From NCBI RefSeq assembly GCF_013205025.1, contig NZ_JABMLE010000002.1:388253-452252 (forward strand): 64,000 nt of DNA. The letters are read 5' to 3'. How positions within the stretch are numbered: position 1 is the stretch's first letter; each line of letters opens with the position of its first letter. The stretch comes from Rathayibacter sp. VKM Ac-2857. Lineage in GTDB: Bacteria > Actinomycetota > Actinomycetes > Actinomycetales > Microbacteriaceae. The translations under genes were made by a program, and so were the position numbers. Under the pieces are notes generated by a model. It worked only from the letters and a program-made list of their open reading frames with translations. It did no database searches and had not been told where the DNA came from. Below, piece after piece: positions 17,692 to 28,041 of the stretch.

Positions 17692-20594
17692 GACTCCGTC
17701 GCGCCCGTCGCCTTCGCCGCGGTGCTGCGGGCGCGGGTGGTGGCGGGCTTCTTCGCGGCGGTGGTCTTCGCCGCCGTGGTCTTGGCTGCCGTCGTCTTCG
17801 CTGCCGTCGCCTTCGTCGCGGTGGTCTTCGCGGCGGTGGTCTTCGCGGCCGTGGTCTTCGTGGCCGTCGCCTTCGCCGCCGTCGTCTTCGCCGCGGGCTT
17901 CTTGGCCGGTGCGCGCTTGGCCGGGGCCTTCTTGGGAGCCGGGCCCTTCGCCCGCTTGTCCGCGAGCATCTGGACCGCCTGCTCGAAGTCGATCTCCTCG
18001 ATCGGCTGGCCCTTGGGGATCGTGACGTTGGTCTCGCCGTCGGTCACGTAGGCGCCGAAGCGGCCGTCGCGGATCCGGATCGGCTTGCCGCTGACCGGGT
18101 CGGCCTCGAACTCGGCGAGGGCGCTGGTGGCGCGCTTGGCGCCGTACTTGGGCTGGGCGAACACCTCGAGCGCGGTCGGCAGGTCGACCTCGAAGATCTG
18201 GTCCTCGCTGGTGAGGGAGCGGCTGTCCGTCCCCTTCTTCAGATAGGGGCCGTAGCGGCCGTTCTGCGCGGTGATCGGCTCGCCCGACTCCGGGTCCTCG
18301 CCGACGGTGCGCGGCAGGTCGAGCAGGCGCAGCGCCGTGGCGAGGTCGACGGTCGCGACGTCCATCGACTTGAACAGGGAGGAGGTGCGCGGCTTGACGG
18401 CCACCGCCTTCTTGGCGCCGCGCTTGGCCGGCGCGGGCTCGACGACCTCGCCGGTGGCGGGGTCGGCGGTGGTCTCCGGCTCCGGGTCGACCTCGGTCAC
18501 GTACGGGCCGAAGCGGCCGTCCTTGACCACGACGGTCTTGCCCGAGTCCGGGTTGCTGCCGAGCACGCGATCAGTCTGCACCGGGGCGTCGACCAGCTCC
18601 TGCGCCTTGGCGGGCGTGAGCTCGTCCGGGGCGAGCTCGAGCGGCAGGTTGACGCGGCGCGGCGTCTCCTGGCCCTCCTCCTGGGCGACCTCGAGGTAGG
18701 GGCCGTACTTGCCGATGCGCAGGGTGATGTCGTCGGTGATGCGGACGGAGTTGATGCTCTTCGCATCGATCTCGCCCAGGTTGTCGACCACGTGCCGGAG
18801 CCCGGGCTGGTCGCCGCCGCCGAAGTAGAAGCGGTTCAGCCAGTCGACCCGGTCCTCCTCGCCGCCGGCGATGCGGTCGAGGTCGCCCTCCATCGCGGCG
18901 GTGAAGTCGTACTCGACGAGGTCGGAGAAGAACTCCTCGAGCAGGCGCACCACCGAGAAGGCGATCCAGTTCGGCACGAGCGCCGTGCCGCGCGGGGTGA
19001 CGTACCCGCGGTCGACGATCGTCGTGATGATCGAGGCGTAGGTCGAGGGGCGCCCGATCCCCAGCTCTTCGAGCGACTTGACGAGGCTCGCCTCCGTGTA
19101 GCGCGGGGGCGGGGAGGTCTCGTGGCCCTTGGCCTCGACCTCGGCGACGACCAGGCTCTGGCCGACCTCGAGGACGGGCAGCTTGGCGTCCTTCTCGTCG
19201 CGGGCGCCGTGGCGCTCCTCGTCGCGGCCCTCCTCGTAGGCGAGCAGGAAGCCGCGGAAGGTGATGACCGTTCCGGAGGCGGTGAACTCGGCGGTGCGTG
19301 CGGTGTCGCCGGCCGGGTTGGCGAGCAGGGTGACCGTGGCGGTCGAGCCCTTGGCGTCGGCCATCTGCGAGGCGACGGTGCGCTTCCAGATCAGGTCGTA
19401 GAGGCGGTGGTCGTTGCCGCGGAGGGTGCCGGCGAGCTGGTCCGGCGTGCGGAAGGTCTCGCCCGCGGGGCGGATCGCCTCGTGCGCCTCCTGAGCGCTC
19501 TTGTTCTTGCCGGAGTAGAGGCGGGGCTTCTCGGGGACCGTCTCGGCGCCGTAGAGCGAGGCCGCCTGCGAGCGGGCGGCGTTCAGCGCCTGCTGCGAGA
19601 GGTTCGGCGAGTCGGTCCTCATGTAGGTGATGAAGCCGTTCTCGTAGAGCGACTGCGCCACGCTCATCGTCTGGCGCGCCGAGAAGCGGAGCTTGCGCGC
19701 CGCCTCCTGCTGGAGCGTCGAGGTGGTGAACGGGGCGGCGGGGCGCCGCGAGTAGGGCTTGGACTCGAGGTTCGAGACGCGGACCAGGGTCTTCGGGTCG
19801 CGCAGCGCCTCGGCGAGGGCACCGGCGGACGCCTCGTCGAGGACTGTGACGTCGCCCTTGAGCTGTCCGCGGTCGTCGAAGTCGCGGCCGCTGCCGATCC
19901 GCTTGCCGTCGAGGCGCGCCAGGCGGGCGTCGAAGGCCGCCGAGGCGTCGGCCTCGGGAGCGAGGACCGTCGCGAGGTCCCAGTAGGACGCGGAGACGAA
20001 TGCGAGGCGCTCGCGCTCGCGGTCCACGACGAGGCGGGTGGCGGCGGACTGCACGCGGCCGGCGGAGAGCCCGGGCCCGACCTTGCGCCAGAGCACCGGC
20101 GAGATCTCGTAGCCGTAGAGGCGGTCGAGGATGCGGCGGGTCTCCTGCGCGTCGACGAGGGAGGTGTCGATGTCGCGCGTGTTGTCGCGGGCCTTCTGGA
20201 TCGCGTCCTTGGTGATCTCGTGGAAGACCATCCGCTTCACGGGGACCTTGGGCTTGAGCTCCTCGAGGAGGTGCCACGCGATGGCCTCGCCCTCGCGGTC
20301 CTCATCAGTGGCGAGGAAGAGCTCGTCGGCGTTCTTCAGCGCGCGCTTGAGATCGGCGACCGTCTTCTTCTTCTGGTCGGAGACGACGTAGTAGGGCTCG
20401 AAGCCGTTGTCGACGTCGACGGAGAACTTGCCCAGCCCGCCCTTCTTGAGCTCGGGCGGCAGGTTCTTCGGCTCGATGAGGTCGCGGATGTGCCCGACGG
20501 AGGCGAGCACCTCGTACCCCTCGCCCAGGTACTGGGCGATGGTCTTGGCCTTCGCCGGCGACTCGACGATCACCAGCTTCTTCGTGCCGGACAC
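17688..20594 (-). CDS. topA: DNA topoisomerase I with Lys/Ala tail
   Basis: TopA relaxes negatively supercoiled DNA. The 968-aa protein begins with a Toprim domain (LVIVESPAKAKTI; acidic ATDEDREGEAIAWH), has the catalytic tyrosine in FITYMRTDSPNLS, and ends with several RFGPYV or RYGPYL topoisomerase C-terminal repeats. About 85 residues at the C-terminus consist of TTAAK/TATK repeats, typical of actinobacterial TopA and known there to aid DNA binding and processivity. The GTG at 20594 (after GAGGAG) was chosen because homology starts at SGTKKLVIVES. Confidence 0.95.
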   Translation of the reverse strand: MSGTKKLVIVESPAKAKTIAQYLGEGYEVLASVGHIRDLIEPKNLPPELKKGGLGKFSVDVDNGFEPYYVVSDQKKKTVADLKRALKNADELFLATDEDREGEAIAWHLLEELKPKVPVKRMVFHEITKDAIQKARDNTRDIDTSLVDAQETRRILDRLYGYEISPVLWRKVGPGLSAGRVQSAATRLVVDRERERLAFVSASYWDLATVLAPEADASAAFDARLARLDGKRIGSGRDFDDRGQLKGDVTVLDEASAGALAEALRDPKTLVRVSNLESKPYSRRPAAPFTTSTLQQEAARKLRFSARQTMSVAQSLYENGFITYMRTDSPNLSQQALNAARSQAASLYGAETVPEKPRLYSGKNKSAQEAHEAIRPAGETFRTPDQLAGTLRGNDHRLYDLIWKRTVASQMADAKGSTATVTLLANPAGDTARTAEFTASGTVITFRGFLLAYEEGRDEERHGARDEKDAKLPVLEVGQSLVVAEVEAKGHETSPPPRYTEASLVKSLEELGIGRPSTYASIITTIVDRGYVTPRGTALVPNWIAFSVVRLLEEFFSDLVEYDFTAAMEGDLDRIAGGEEDRVDWLNRFYFGGGDQPGLRHVVDNLGEIDAKSINSVRITDDITLRIGKYGPYLEVAQEEGQETPRRVNLPLELAPDELTPAKAQELVDAPVQTDRVLGSNPDSGKTVVVKDGRFGPYVTEVDPEPETTADPATGEVVEPAPAKRGAKKAVAVKPRTSSLFKSMDVATVDLATALRLLDLPRTVGEDPESGEPITAQNGRYGPYLKKGTDSRSLTSEDQIFEVDLPTALEVFAQPKYGAKRATSALAEFEADPVSGKPIRIRDGRFGAYVTDGETNVTIPKGQPIEEIDFEQAVQMLADKRAKGPAPKKAPAKRAPAKKPAAKTTAAKATATKTTAAKTTAAKTTATKATAAKTTAAKTTAAKTTAAKKPATTRARSTAAKATGATES
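17700..17945 (-). repeat. Coding microrepeat for the TopA Lys/Ala tail
   Basis: Within topA about 15 imperfect 15-bp units of the type GCC-AAG-ACC-ACC-GCC encode AAKTT or ATKTT pentads. Such units can change number by slippage, so tail length may vary among strains. Confidence 0.8.
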
Positions 20595-20873
20595 AGTTCT
20601 CCTCGATTGATGCTGTCGGGTCGGACGATTCAGGGAATCCGACGGGTCCCCTTCGGCGGGGAGGCGGTGCGCGGCGTCCGCACGAGGAACGACGATCCGT
20701 TCACGTCGGCTTCGGGCGCCCGACAGGCACACCATACACACTGACCCCGGGCGTCCCGCGCCGCCGTCCGCTCGCGGCGGGCTGGGAGCGCCCCGGTCGC
20801 CGCCGGGGAATCCGCCGGATCGAGGGGGCCGCACCCCGTGACGGATCGCGGCGATCGGCGCATGATGACAGGC
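20595..20873. other. Intergenic leader between topA and the divergent small gene
   Basis: This 279-bp divergent region must hold the topA promoter (minus strand) and that of the small plus-strand gene. A possible topA -10 (TATGGT) lies at 20733-20738 on the minus strand, but no matching -35 is clear. No repeat, RNA or further gene is seen. Confidence 0.4.
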
Positions 20874-21131
20874 ATGGCAACGACGCACACCACCTCCGCT
20901 CCGACCACCTCCGCCTACACCGCGAAATTCCTCGACGGGCCGCTCGAGGGCAAGACCCTCCGCCGCTCCTACGGCGAGGCGACGGCCCCCGCGGGCCGCC
21001 TCGAGATCCCGGCCGCCCGCGAGGGCACCCGCTACCTCTATCTCCTCGCCGGCGCGCTCGAGCACGACGAGGGCGCCGGCTCCCTCCCCACCGCGGCGGC
21101 CTACCGCTACCTGCGGGTCAGCTCCGACTGA
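20874..21131 (+). CDS. Small conserved hypothetical protein
   Basis: An 85-aa soluble protein with no recognised domain (in-frame starts at 20838 and 20865 would add up to 12 residues). The segment YTAKFLDGPLEGKTLRRSY resembles short actinobacterial proteins of unknown function that restate a beta-strand pattern (GPLEGKT...YLYLLAG). The ATG at 20874 was preferred because ACAGG precedes it at a usable distance. It is the only plus-strand gene between topA and the Tad locus, and it converges with the last Tad gene. Confidence 0.65.
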   Translation: MATTHTTSAPTTSAYTAKFLDGPLEGKTLRRSYGEATAPAGRLEIPAAREGTRYLYLLAGALEHDEGAGSLPTAAAYRYLRVSSD

Positions 21132-21179
21132 GCACCGGCAGCTCCTCCCCTCCGGCTCCGCGTCGGCTCGCCGCCGCGG

Positions 21180-21572
21180 TCACGGCGGCGGCCCGGCGCG
21201 CGACCGGGCGGGCAGAGCGAGCGGTCCGACCGCCACGACGACCTCGACGGTCGCGATCCCCTCTTCCAGCGCGCACCCCGCGAGGGTCGCGCCCATCGCT
21301 CCGGCGACCCGCTCGGCCTCCCCGCACGGCTCGCCCTGCAACAGGCCGGAGCCCACGTCCGCTGCGGCGAGCGCCGCCGCATCCGCCGCCGCCACCGCTC
21401 GCTGATGCCCGACGACGCCCCCGCAGCCGGCGAGCACGGCCGCGGTGACCAGGACCGTCCCCGCGACGACCCCGACTGCGACGACCGCCGCCGAGCCGTC
21501 CTCCCCCGCGCGGTCGTCCTCGTCCCCGCTCCGCGGACCCCCGCCGATCGACCGGCGCCTCGGTGGACTCAC
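21180..21572 (-). CDS. TadE-like pseudopilin (helicase/secretion neighbourhood type)
   Basis: A 130-aa protein with one N-terminal hydrophobic helix (VAVGVVAGTVLVTAAVLAG) after the charged, prepilin-like EDGSAAV, matching the Rv3654c-type TadE-like proteins. A small extracytoplasmic domain carries two cysteines (GEPCGEAE and AGCALEEG). It is the last gene of the Tad operon; its GTG overlaps the tadE stop. It is probably a minor pilin or assembly factor. Confidence 0.75.
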   Translation of the reverse strand: MSPPRRRSIGGGPRSGDEDDRAGEDGSAAVVAVGVVAGTVLVTAAVLAGCGGVVGHQRAVAAADAAALAAADVGSGLLQGEPCGEAERVAGAMGATLAGCALEEGIATVEVVVAVGPLALPARSRAGPPP

Positions 21573-21961
21573 TGCCCTCCCCCCAGGGCGCAGGACCGGA
21601 TCGAGACCGGCAGCGCCACCGCCGGCAGCGGCCGGAGCTGAGCGGAGACGTCCACGCAGACGAGCCCGCCGTCCGCCGAGGTCGCCACGCTCGCCTCCAC
21701 GTCGGCTCGCGCGACCTGCCGCGCCGGATCGTCCCCCCGCGCCAGCGACCGCGCGCCATCGGCCGCCGCGTCGACGAGCCGGACGTACTGCGCCGACGCC
21801 GCCACCGACCCGAGGCAGAGCGCCAGCACGACCACCACCGCCGGCAGCACCACCGCCAGCTCGGCCGTCGCGGAGCCCTCCTCGCCGCGACCGCCACCGC
21901 CCGGCCCTCCCCCGCTCCGACCACCGCCCGGGTACCGCCGAACGGGCACCGCACCGCTCAT
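21569..21961 (-). CDS. TadE-family pilus assembly protein
   Basis: A 130-aa minor pseudopilin. A Gly-rich N-terminus leads to the processing region [10 protein letters not shown] followed by a single helix (VVLPAVVVVLALCLGSVAAS), the TadE hallmark. The extracellular part has the usual QYVRLVDAAADGARSLARGD segment and two cysteines. It overlaps the upstream pilin gene by ATGA and the downstream TadE-like gene by GTGA, so the operon order flp-tadE-tadE-like matches the mycobacterial locus. Confidence 0.82.
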   Translation of the reverse strand: MSGAVPVRRYPGGGRSGGGPGGGGRGEEGSATAELAVVLPAVVVVLALCLGSVAASAQYVRLVDAAADGARSLARGDDPARQVARADVEASVATSADGGLVCVDVSAQLRPLPAVALPVSIRSCALGGGQ

Positions 21962-22293
21962 CCCCCCGAGGTGAGCGCCCGCGTCACCAGGTCGGTGAGG
22001 ATCCCCCGCACCTCGTCGCCCTTGAGGATCACCACCAGCAGACCCGCGAACCCGACCGCCGCCATCGTGGCGATCGCGTACTCGGCCGTGGCCGAGCCCT
22101 CCTCGTCGCCCCAGCGCTGCAGCGCGCCCGCCTCCCACGCGGGCTGCGCGAAGCGCTCCCGCCGGGCTCCCCTGCTCGCCGCTCCGATCGCGTCCGCCCC
22201 GATCGTCCCCGCCCCGTTCCTCCGACTGCCGTCCATCGCTCGCTCCGTTCGCCTTCGCTGCCCCCACTCGAGGATCGCCGAGTCCGGAGCCAC
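21958..22293 (-). CDS. DUF4244 family Flp-type pilin
   Basis: An up to 111-aa protein whose C-terminal 45 residues are the DUF4244/Flp pilin core: [20 protein letters not shown] with the pilin Glu-Tyr pair, then a helix ending [14 protein letters not shown]. It should be the major pilin of the Tad apparatus. The N-terminal 60 residues are unlike a leader and may not be translated; an ATG at 22236 is an alternative start. Its stop overlaps the tadE start. Confidence 0.78.
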   Translation of the reverse strand: MAPDSAILEWGQRRRTERAMDGSRRNGAGTIGADAIGAASRGARRERFAQPAWEAGALQRWGDEEGSATAEYAIATMAAVGFAGLLVVILKGDEVRGILTDLVTRALTSGG

Positions 22294-22365
22294 CCGAAGC
22301 AGCCGCCGCCCGAACGGTGGAGAGAAGAGGAAGGAGCGACCTGTGGAGAGCGCCCGCGCACCCGG

Positions 22366-23388
22366 TCATCCCCGCCCCGCGAACGTCGACAGCAGCACCG
22401 AGATCATCATCGGCGCCACTCCCAGCAGCAGGAACGCCGGCAGCACGCACACACCGAGCGGCAGCAGCAGCGTCACCCCGAGCTTCGCCGCCCGCTCCCG
22501 CGCCTCGGACGCCGCCCGCACCCGGGCCAGCGCCGCCTCGCTCCGCAGCAGCCGCCCGGCCGGCACCCCCGCCGCGCTCGACAGCGCCAGCACCGGCTCC
22601 GCGACCGCCAGCGCGGGCGGCCCCGACGCGAGCCCGCACTCGGCGAGCGCCGCCAGCACCCGCTCCCGCCCGCCGCCGATCGACCCTCCGCCGGCGAGCG
22701 CCACCGCGAGCAAATCGAGCGCCAGCCCCGGCGCCGGATCGCCCGGTCCCGCTCCCCGGACGAGACGCCGCGTCCACGCCGCGGCGGCGACCATCAGCCC
22801 GAGCCCGCCGCCGAGGCAGACGAGACCCGGCACCGTCCCGAGCAGCACGCCGAGCACATCGAAGCCGAGCAGCGTCCCGAAGCCGAGCGCCACCAGCGGC
22901 AGCACCCCGACCACCCGGCTCGTCGCGAGCGGCCCCGCCAGGGCCACCTCGATGTCCCGCCGGGCCCGGCCCAGCTCGCGCATCGACTCCGCGAGGTCGC
23001 CGAGGGCCGCGGCGATCGGCGCTCCGGAGTCGGAGGCGACCCGCCAGCAGGCGGCGAGGGCCGCCCACGCGGTCTCCTCGCCGCGGTCCGCACGGCGCCG
23101 GGCGATCCCCTTCGCCCGTCGGGAGCCGGGCGCGCCCTCCGGTGCCGCCCTCCCTCGGCGGGAGGCGGGCACGCCGGCCAGGAGCGCCGCCGTCACGTCG
23201 CCGCCGCGCGCGGCCTCGACCGCCACCGCGCGCAGCAGCCGACGACGGCGCGCCGCCCCCGCGGCCTCCGTGCCGTCCGACGCCGCCAGATGCCCGAGCG
23301 CCGACGCCGGCGCGACTCCCGCCGCGAGCAGCACGGCCAGCCGGTGCACCACGGCCGCCACCTCGTCGATCCCGCCGTCGCGTCTCAC
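22366..23388 (-). CDS. Tad pilus membrane protein, probable TadB-TadC fusion
   Basis: A 340-aa type II secretion F-family protein, the membrane platform of the Tad pilus. It appears to hold two T2SSF modules in one chain: one near residues 8-135 ([19 protein letters not shown], then a helical pair after [13 protein letters not shown]), and a second near 205-310 ([19 protein letters not shown]) ending in a C-terminal helix. In mycobacteria these are two genes (Rv3658c and Rv3657c). The GTG start overlaps the tadA stop (GTGA). The fusion call is inference from the repeated pattern. Confidence 0.78.
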   Translation of the reverse strand: MRRDGGIDEVAAVVHRLAVLLAAGVAPASALGHLAASDGTEAAGAARRRRLLRAVAVEAARGGDVTAALLAGVPASRRGRAAPEGAPGSRRAKGIARRRADRGEETAWAALAACWRVASDSGAPIAAALGDLAESMRELGRARRDIEVALAGPLATSRVVGVLPLVALGFGTLLGFDVLGVLLGTVPGLVCLGGGLGLMVAAAAWTRRLVRGAGPGDPAPGLALDLLAVALAGGGSIGGGRERVLAALAECGLASGPPALAVAEPVLALSSAAGVPAGRLLRSEAALARVRAASEARERAAKLGVTLLLPLGVCVLPAFLLLGVAPMMISVLLSTFAGRG

Positions 23389-24437
23389 GGCGAGGACCGC
23401 CGCGGCAGGGCGCCCTCCTCGATCCGCAGCCGCCCGGCGTGGTCGAGCCGGAAGCAGCCCGAGGCACCGAGCCGGCGCCGACCGCCCCGCCGCTCGAGGT
23501 GCAGCACCAGGTCGATCGCGCTGACCGTCTGGCGCGCGACCGCCTCCGGCCCCATCCCGGCGAGCGACCCGAGCGCCTCCAGGCGCGCGGGGACGTCGGC
23601 GAGCGAGTTCGCGTGCAGCGTCCCCGCTCCGCCGTCGTGCCCGGTGTTCAGCGCCGAGAGCAGATCGCGCAGCTCGACGCCGCGGCACTCGCCGAGGACG
23701 AGCCGGTCCGGCCGCATCCGCAGGGCCTCGCGGACGAGACGGTCGAGACCGACGCCGCCGGCGCCCTCGAGGTTCGCCTGGCGCGCCTCGAGCGAGACGA
23801 CGTGCGGGTGCACGGGCCGCAGCTCGCCGACGTCCTCGATCACGACCAGGCGTTCGTGCGGCGGCGCGCAGCCCAGGAGCGCGCCGAGGAGCGTGGTCTT
23901 GCCCGAGCCGCCGGCGCCCGTGACCAGGAGGTTCCACCGCGCCTCGACCGCCCGGCGCAGCAGGCTGCGGCCCGCGTCGTCGAGCATCCCCGCCGTGTGC
24001 AGCTCGTCGAGACTCCACGCGTCGGCTCGCGGAACGCGCACCGAGATCAGCGTCCCCGCCGTGGCGACGGGCGGCAGCACCACGTGCACGCGGACCCCGT
24101 GCTTCAGCCGCACGTCCACGCAGGGGCTCGCCTCGTCGACGTGCCGCCCACCCGCGGCGACCAGCGACACCGCCAGCCGCCGGGCACCCGCGGCGTCGAG
24201 CGTCCAGGACGGCTCCCGCACGGCACCGCCGCCGCGGTCGAGCCAGAGACCGGAGTCCCCGTTGACGAACAGGTCGGTCACCGCCGGGTCGGCCGCGAAC
24301 GGCGCGAGCAGGCCGAGCGCTGCCGCCGCCGGGCGGACCGGCGCAGGCTCCGGCGCGCCGCCGTCGTCCTCACCCGGCGGGCGAGGTGCGTCCGGGCGAT
24401 AGGCGGCGGGAACGAGCGGGACGAAACCGGTGGTCAT
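23385..24437 (-). CDS. tadA: TadA-family pilus assembly/secretion ATPase
   Basis: A 350-aa hexameric ATPase of the CpaF/TadA type that powers pilus assembly. It has Walker [17 protein letters not shown], an Asp-box IEDVGEL, the [12 protein letters not shown] loop, Walker B LVLGECRG and the His-box [14 protein letters not shown]. An approximately 40-residue Pro-rich N-terminal extension precedes the fold. It is the first gene of the minus-strand Tad operon. No septum-site (ssd/CpaE-like) gene lies upstream; instead there is a 762-bp gene-free region with the 6C RNA. Confidence 0.88.
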   Translation of the reverse strand: MTTGFVPLVPAAYRPDAPRPPGEDDGGAPEPAPVRPAAAALGLLAPFAADPAVTDLFVNGDSGLWLDRGGGAVREPSWTLDAAGARRLAVSLVAAGGRHVDEASPCVDVRLKHGVRVHVVLPPVATAGTLISVRVPRADAWSLDELHTAGMLDDAGRSLLRRAVEARWNLLVTGAGGSGKTTLLGALLGCAPPHERLVVIEDVGELRPVHPHVVSLEARQANLEGAGGVGLDRLVREALRMRPDRLVLGECRGVELRDLLSALNTGHDGGAGTLHANSLADVPARLEALGSLAGMGPEAVARQTVSAIDLVLHLERRGGRRRLGASGCFRLDHAGRLRIEEGALPRRSSP

Positions 24438-24537
24438 TCGGGAACGCTAGGAGCGCGGGCCCTCCTGCGGCGCGCGGACGACCGCATCGGTGGACGGCGG
24501 AGCCGAGGACGCCCCTGGGGAGGAGCGCCGAGCGCCG

Positions 24538-24858
24538 GCCCGCAGGCGTTCTCACGAGCCGACGATGCGCCGCTCCGAACTCCGGCTCGTGAACGGCGCC
24601 ACGGCTCGCTGGAACCGGCCGATCCGGCGTGCCGAAGGCGCTACCGCGAGCCGAAGGTCCGCAGGTCGAAACTCGGGCACGCCATTCGAGCCCCGGCACG
24701 CGGAAATCGGCGGATCCAGCGTGCCGGAGGCGTTTCCGCGAGCCGAAGGTTCAGCAGTCGGAGCCCGGGCACGCGATTCCCACCCCGGCTCGCCGGAACC
24801 GGCTGTTCCCGCGTGTCCAGCGCGTTCTCGCGAGCCGACGGTGCAGCCGACCGGCCGC
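24538..24858. repeat. Diverged tandem repeat with exact 92-bp period
   Basis: The landmark GAGCCGA (within GCGAGCCGAAGGT-like blocks) recurs at 24556, 24648, 24740 and 24832, each exactly 92 bp apart. The flanking blocks (GGCGTTTCCGC before it, and CGGGCACGC then CCCCGGCTCGC after it) align in the same order. About 3.5 units are visible, clearly diverged. The period is not a multiple of three, so no coding repeat is implied. It lies between tadA and the 6C RNA. Confidence 0.8.
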
Positions 24859-24904
24859 ATCCTGGCCCTGCGGATCCTCCGGGGAGCGGAACGCTCGATC
24901 AGCG

Positions 24905-25010
24905 GAGGGAAGAGAAGGGGGCGGCACCCATTGGGGGGAACAGGTGCCGCCTCGGCGGCGCGGGATTGGGGGGAATCACTTGCGCCGCTGAGCCGAAGTT
25001 CATTCGGCCG
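24905..25010 (-). ncRNA. 6C small RNA (two hairpins with C6 loops)
   Basis: On the minus strand two consecutive stem-loops each show CCCCCC in the loop. Hairpin 1 is CTCAGCGGCGC/GCGCCGCCGAG (24951-24992) with loop core TTCCCCCCAAT. Hairpin 2 is GCGGCACC/GGTGCCGC (24921-24950) with loop core TTCCCCCCAAT. This is the defining feature of the actinobacterial 6C RNA, whose mycobacterial copy (B11) also lies beside the Tad/Rv3660c locus. C-rich loops are known to pair with G-rich mRNA leaders. Hairpin 2 followed by CCCCTTCTCTTCC probably ends the transcript. Exact ends are estimates. Confidence 0.88.
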
Positions 25011-25016
25011 TATGCA

Positions 25017-25045
25017 ACGTTAGGGCACGGAGGCCGTTTCGCCAA
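25017..25045 (-). promoter_or_regulatory. Promoter of the 6C RNA
   Basis: On the minus strand a -35 TTGGCG (25040-25045) and a -10 TAACGT (25017-25022) are separated by exactly 17 bp. Transcription would start near 25010, just before the first hairpin. Confidence 0.65.
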
Positions 25046-25199
25046 GTCCGATCCGCGTTCTGAGCCGACTCTTCACGAAACCCCGCCGAACGGTCAGCTT
25101 CGCGTCGCCCCCTCCCCGCCCCGGAGCCGGACGCTACGGTGGTCCGGAACCGACCACGCCGGACGGCGCACGTCGCACTCGCGAAGGAGCGAATCGCAG

Positions 25200-27203
<2,004 letters not shown>

Positions 27204-27246
27204 GCCGGCGACGGGCAGACCTGCAGCGGGCCGAGCCGCCCGGAAC

Positions 27247-27290
27247 GCCGAAGGGCGCCGCCTCCGAGAAGGAGAGCGGCGCCCTTCGGC
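27247..27290. terminator. Bidirectional terminator between acs and ridA
   Basis: A perfect 15-bp inverted repeat GCCGAAGGGCGCCGC/GCGGCGCCCTTCGGC, extended by a CTCC/GGAG inner stem, sits between two convergent genes. Confidence 0.88.
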
Positions 27291-27305
27291 ACGCCGGGCC
27301 GGGGA

Positions 27306-27761
27306 TCAGGCGAAGGCGACGATCAGCTCGACCTCGACCGGTGCGTCGAGCGGCAGCTCCGCCACGCCGACGGCCGAGCGCGCGTGCCGGCCCGCCTCGC
27401 CGAAGATGTCGCCGAGAACCTCGGACGCCCCGTTGATGACCCCGGGCTGGCCGTTGAAGCCCGGCGCGGAGGCGACGAAGCCGGTCACCTTGACGATCCG
27501 CGTCACCCGGTCGAGCGAGCCGATGACGTCGGCGATCGCGGCGAGCGCGTTCAGCGCGCAGACGCGGGCCAGGTCCTTGGCGACCTCGGGCTCGACGCCC
27601 GCGCCGACCTTGCCGGTCGCCGGCAGCGCGCCGTCGACGAAGGGGATCTGCCCGGCCGTGAAGACCAGGTGCCCGTCGACCACGGCCGGCACGTAGGCGC
27701 CTGCGGGCACCGCCACCGCGGGCAGCTCGATGCCCAGCTCGGCCAGGCGCTCGGCGATCAC
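27306..27761 (-). CDS. RidA/YjgF/UK114-family protein
   Basis: A 151-aa RidA-fold protein; relatives hydrolyse reactive enamine/imine intermediates of amino-acid metabolism. The ordered segments GHLVFTAGQIPF, NALAAIADVIGSLDRVTRIVKVTGFV and ARSAVGVAELPLDAPVEVE match the family. The catalytic arginine of the RidA subgroup would be R131 in the HARSAVG segment. The GTG start overlaps the stop of the upstream small gene (GTGA). The pair corresponds to Rv3678c-Rv3678A in mycobacteria. Confidence 0.85.
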   Translation of the reverse strand: MIAERLAELGIELPAVAVPAGAYVPAVVDGHLVFTAGQIPFVDGALPATGKVGAGVEPEVAKDLARVCALNALAAIADVIGSLDRVTRIVKVTGFVASAPGFNGQPGVINGASEVLGDIFGEAGRHARSAVGVAELPLDAPVEVELIVAFA

Positions 27762-27928
27762 GCGCCGGCCTCCGCGACCGGGCGCTTGAGGTAGGCCACG
27801 AGCCCGCCCTCGGGACCGGTGACGATCTGCACGAGCTCCCAGCCCTCGGAGCCCCAGGTGTTCAGGATCGCGGTGGTGTTGTGGATCATCAGCGGCGTCG
27901 TGATGTATTCCCAGCGGGGGACGGACAT
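27758..27928 (-). CDS. DUF4177-like small protein
   Basis: A 56-aa protein beginning MSVPRWEYITTPLMIHNT and ending in a basic/Ala tail. The WEY...LNTWGSEGWELVQIV pattern is typical of short DUF4177-like proteins whose function is unknown. The ATG at 27928 was chosen over an upstream in-frame start at 27973 because the conserved block starts there. It is coupled to ridA by GTGA. Confidence 0.75.
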   Translation of the reverse strand: MSVPRWEYITTPLMIHNTTAILNTWGSEGWELVQIVTGPEGGLVAYLKRPVAEAGA

Positions 27929-28041
27929 GGCTCTCCTCGTGAGGCAGGGATGCGGATGCCGGGCGCACCGCACCCGGAGGAGTCGGTGCCGGCGGGTCGA
28001 GCGCCGCGTCCTGTGTCAGGAGCGGCGGTTACGCTGATTCT

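Noticed and set aside
24538..24858. CRISPR-like array
   Set aside because: Units are diverged over their full 92 bp with no short exact repeat separated by unique spacers, and no cas gene is present.
22317..25199. A long plus-strand open frame leading into acs
   Set aside because: It is antisense to the Tad genes and crosses the 92-bp repeats and 6C RNA. Its composition is Arg/Pro/Ala shadow-like, and real acs homology starts at 25200.
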